Shown here: positions 5,689-5,776 of the stretch, piece by piece
Layout: each line of letters opens with the position of its first letter
Position numbering within the stretch: position 1 is the first letter of the stretch
From: Taibaiella sp.
GTDB lineage: Bacteria; Bacteroidota; Bacteroidia; Chitinophagales; Chitinophagaceae
Assembly: GCA_019454705.1 (NCBI GenBank)
Contig: JACFNS010000123.1
Coordinates: 1,513 to 7,288, forward strand
DNA: 5,776 nucleotides
Direction of reading: 5' to 3'
Notes under the pieces: generated by a model
Seen by the model: only the letters and a program-made list of their open reading frames with translations
Databases searched by the model: none
What the model was told of the DNA's origin: nothing
Translations under genes and position numbers: made by a program

Positions 5689-5776
5689 TAAAAGAAGCAA
5701 CAATTAGCACATTGTCGTATTGCCGCATAAGCACATTAAAAAAGAAACCATAAAACCGAGTACACATATCAGCCGC
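5689..5776 (+). other. Probable 5' leader without start codon
   Basis: The last 88 bases, downstream of the -7 box, contain no ATG on the plus strand, so any gene begins outside the window and its leader is at least this long. The sequence is A-rich and carries AGCACATT twice (5706-5713 and 5730-5737, 24 bases apart), plus a related ACACATATCAGC near the end. No tRNA or riboswitch signature was recognised. Confidence 0.35.

Noticed and set aside
5416..5753. Several overlapping short ORFs on both strands (64-108 residues), e.g. minus 5416-5637 and plus 5427-5753
   Set aside because: They all run through the palindromes, repeat similar peptides (LAQECS, ILAPT) only because the DNA repeats, and show no family features.

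Overview
The window looks like chromosomal DNA from a member of the Bacteroidota, most likely a Chitinophagaceae-type relative (the family-level placement is inference). Two proteins end in a type IX secretion (T9SS) type A C-terminal sorting domain, with YPNP motifs near the domain start and Lys-rich ends. The promoter-like sites match the Bacteroidota TAnnTTTG -7 box rather than a sigma-70 TATAAT box. I saw no convincing Shine-Dalgarno sequences, which fits that phylum.

Layout. Positions 2-1354 (+) hold the 3' part of a gene for a protein with a low-complexity linker and a C-terminal outer-membrane beta-barrel. Positions 1440-2699 (+) encode a secreted 419-residue protein with three carboxypeptidase-regulatory-like beta-sandwich repeats and a T9SS domain, probably in the same transcription unit. 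After a 117-base gap carrying a perfect 8-bp-arm palindrome comes a small membrane-protein operon. It consists of a 32-residue single-helix ORF (2817-2915) and a 68-residue DUF2892 (YgaP membrane domain-like) protein (2926-3132). These converge on a minus-strand DUF1801/YdhG-like gene (3240-3653), which has a good own promoter at 3681-3708. Upstream of that, also on the minus strand, is a 526-residue secreted T9SS protein with beta-propeller-like repeats (3827-5407).

The right end, 5408-5776, has no credible protein gene. It holds a 12-bp-stem hairpin just upstream of the 526-residue gene, a 126-base nested palindrome built from four alternating copies of one 11-base motif, and a plus-strand promoter-like -7 box. 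That box drives a leader whose gene starts beyond the window.

The genes do not form one pathway. The T9SS proteins and the barrel protein are cell-envelope or surface proteins, and the DUF2892 and DUF1801 genes are common small housekeeping or accessory genes of unknown role. I see no defence system, CRISPR array, transposase, rRNA or tRNA. The least explained feature is the nested palindrome at 5510-5635.
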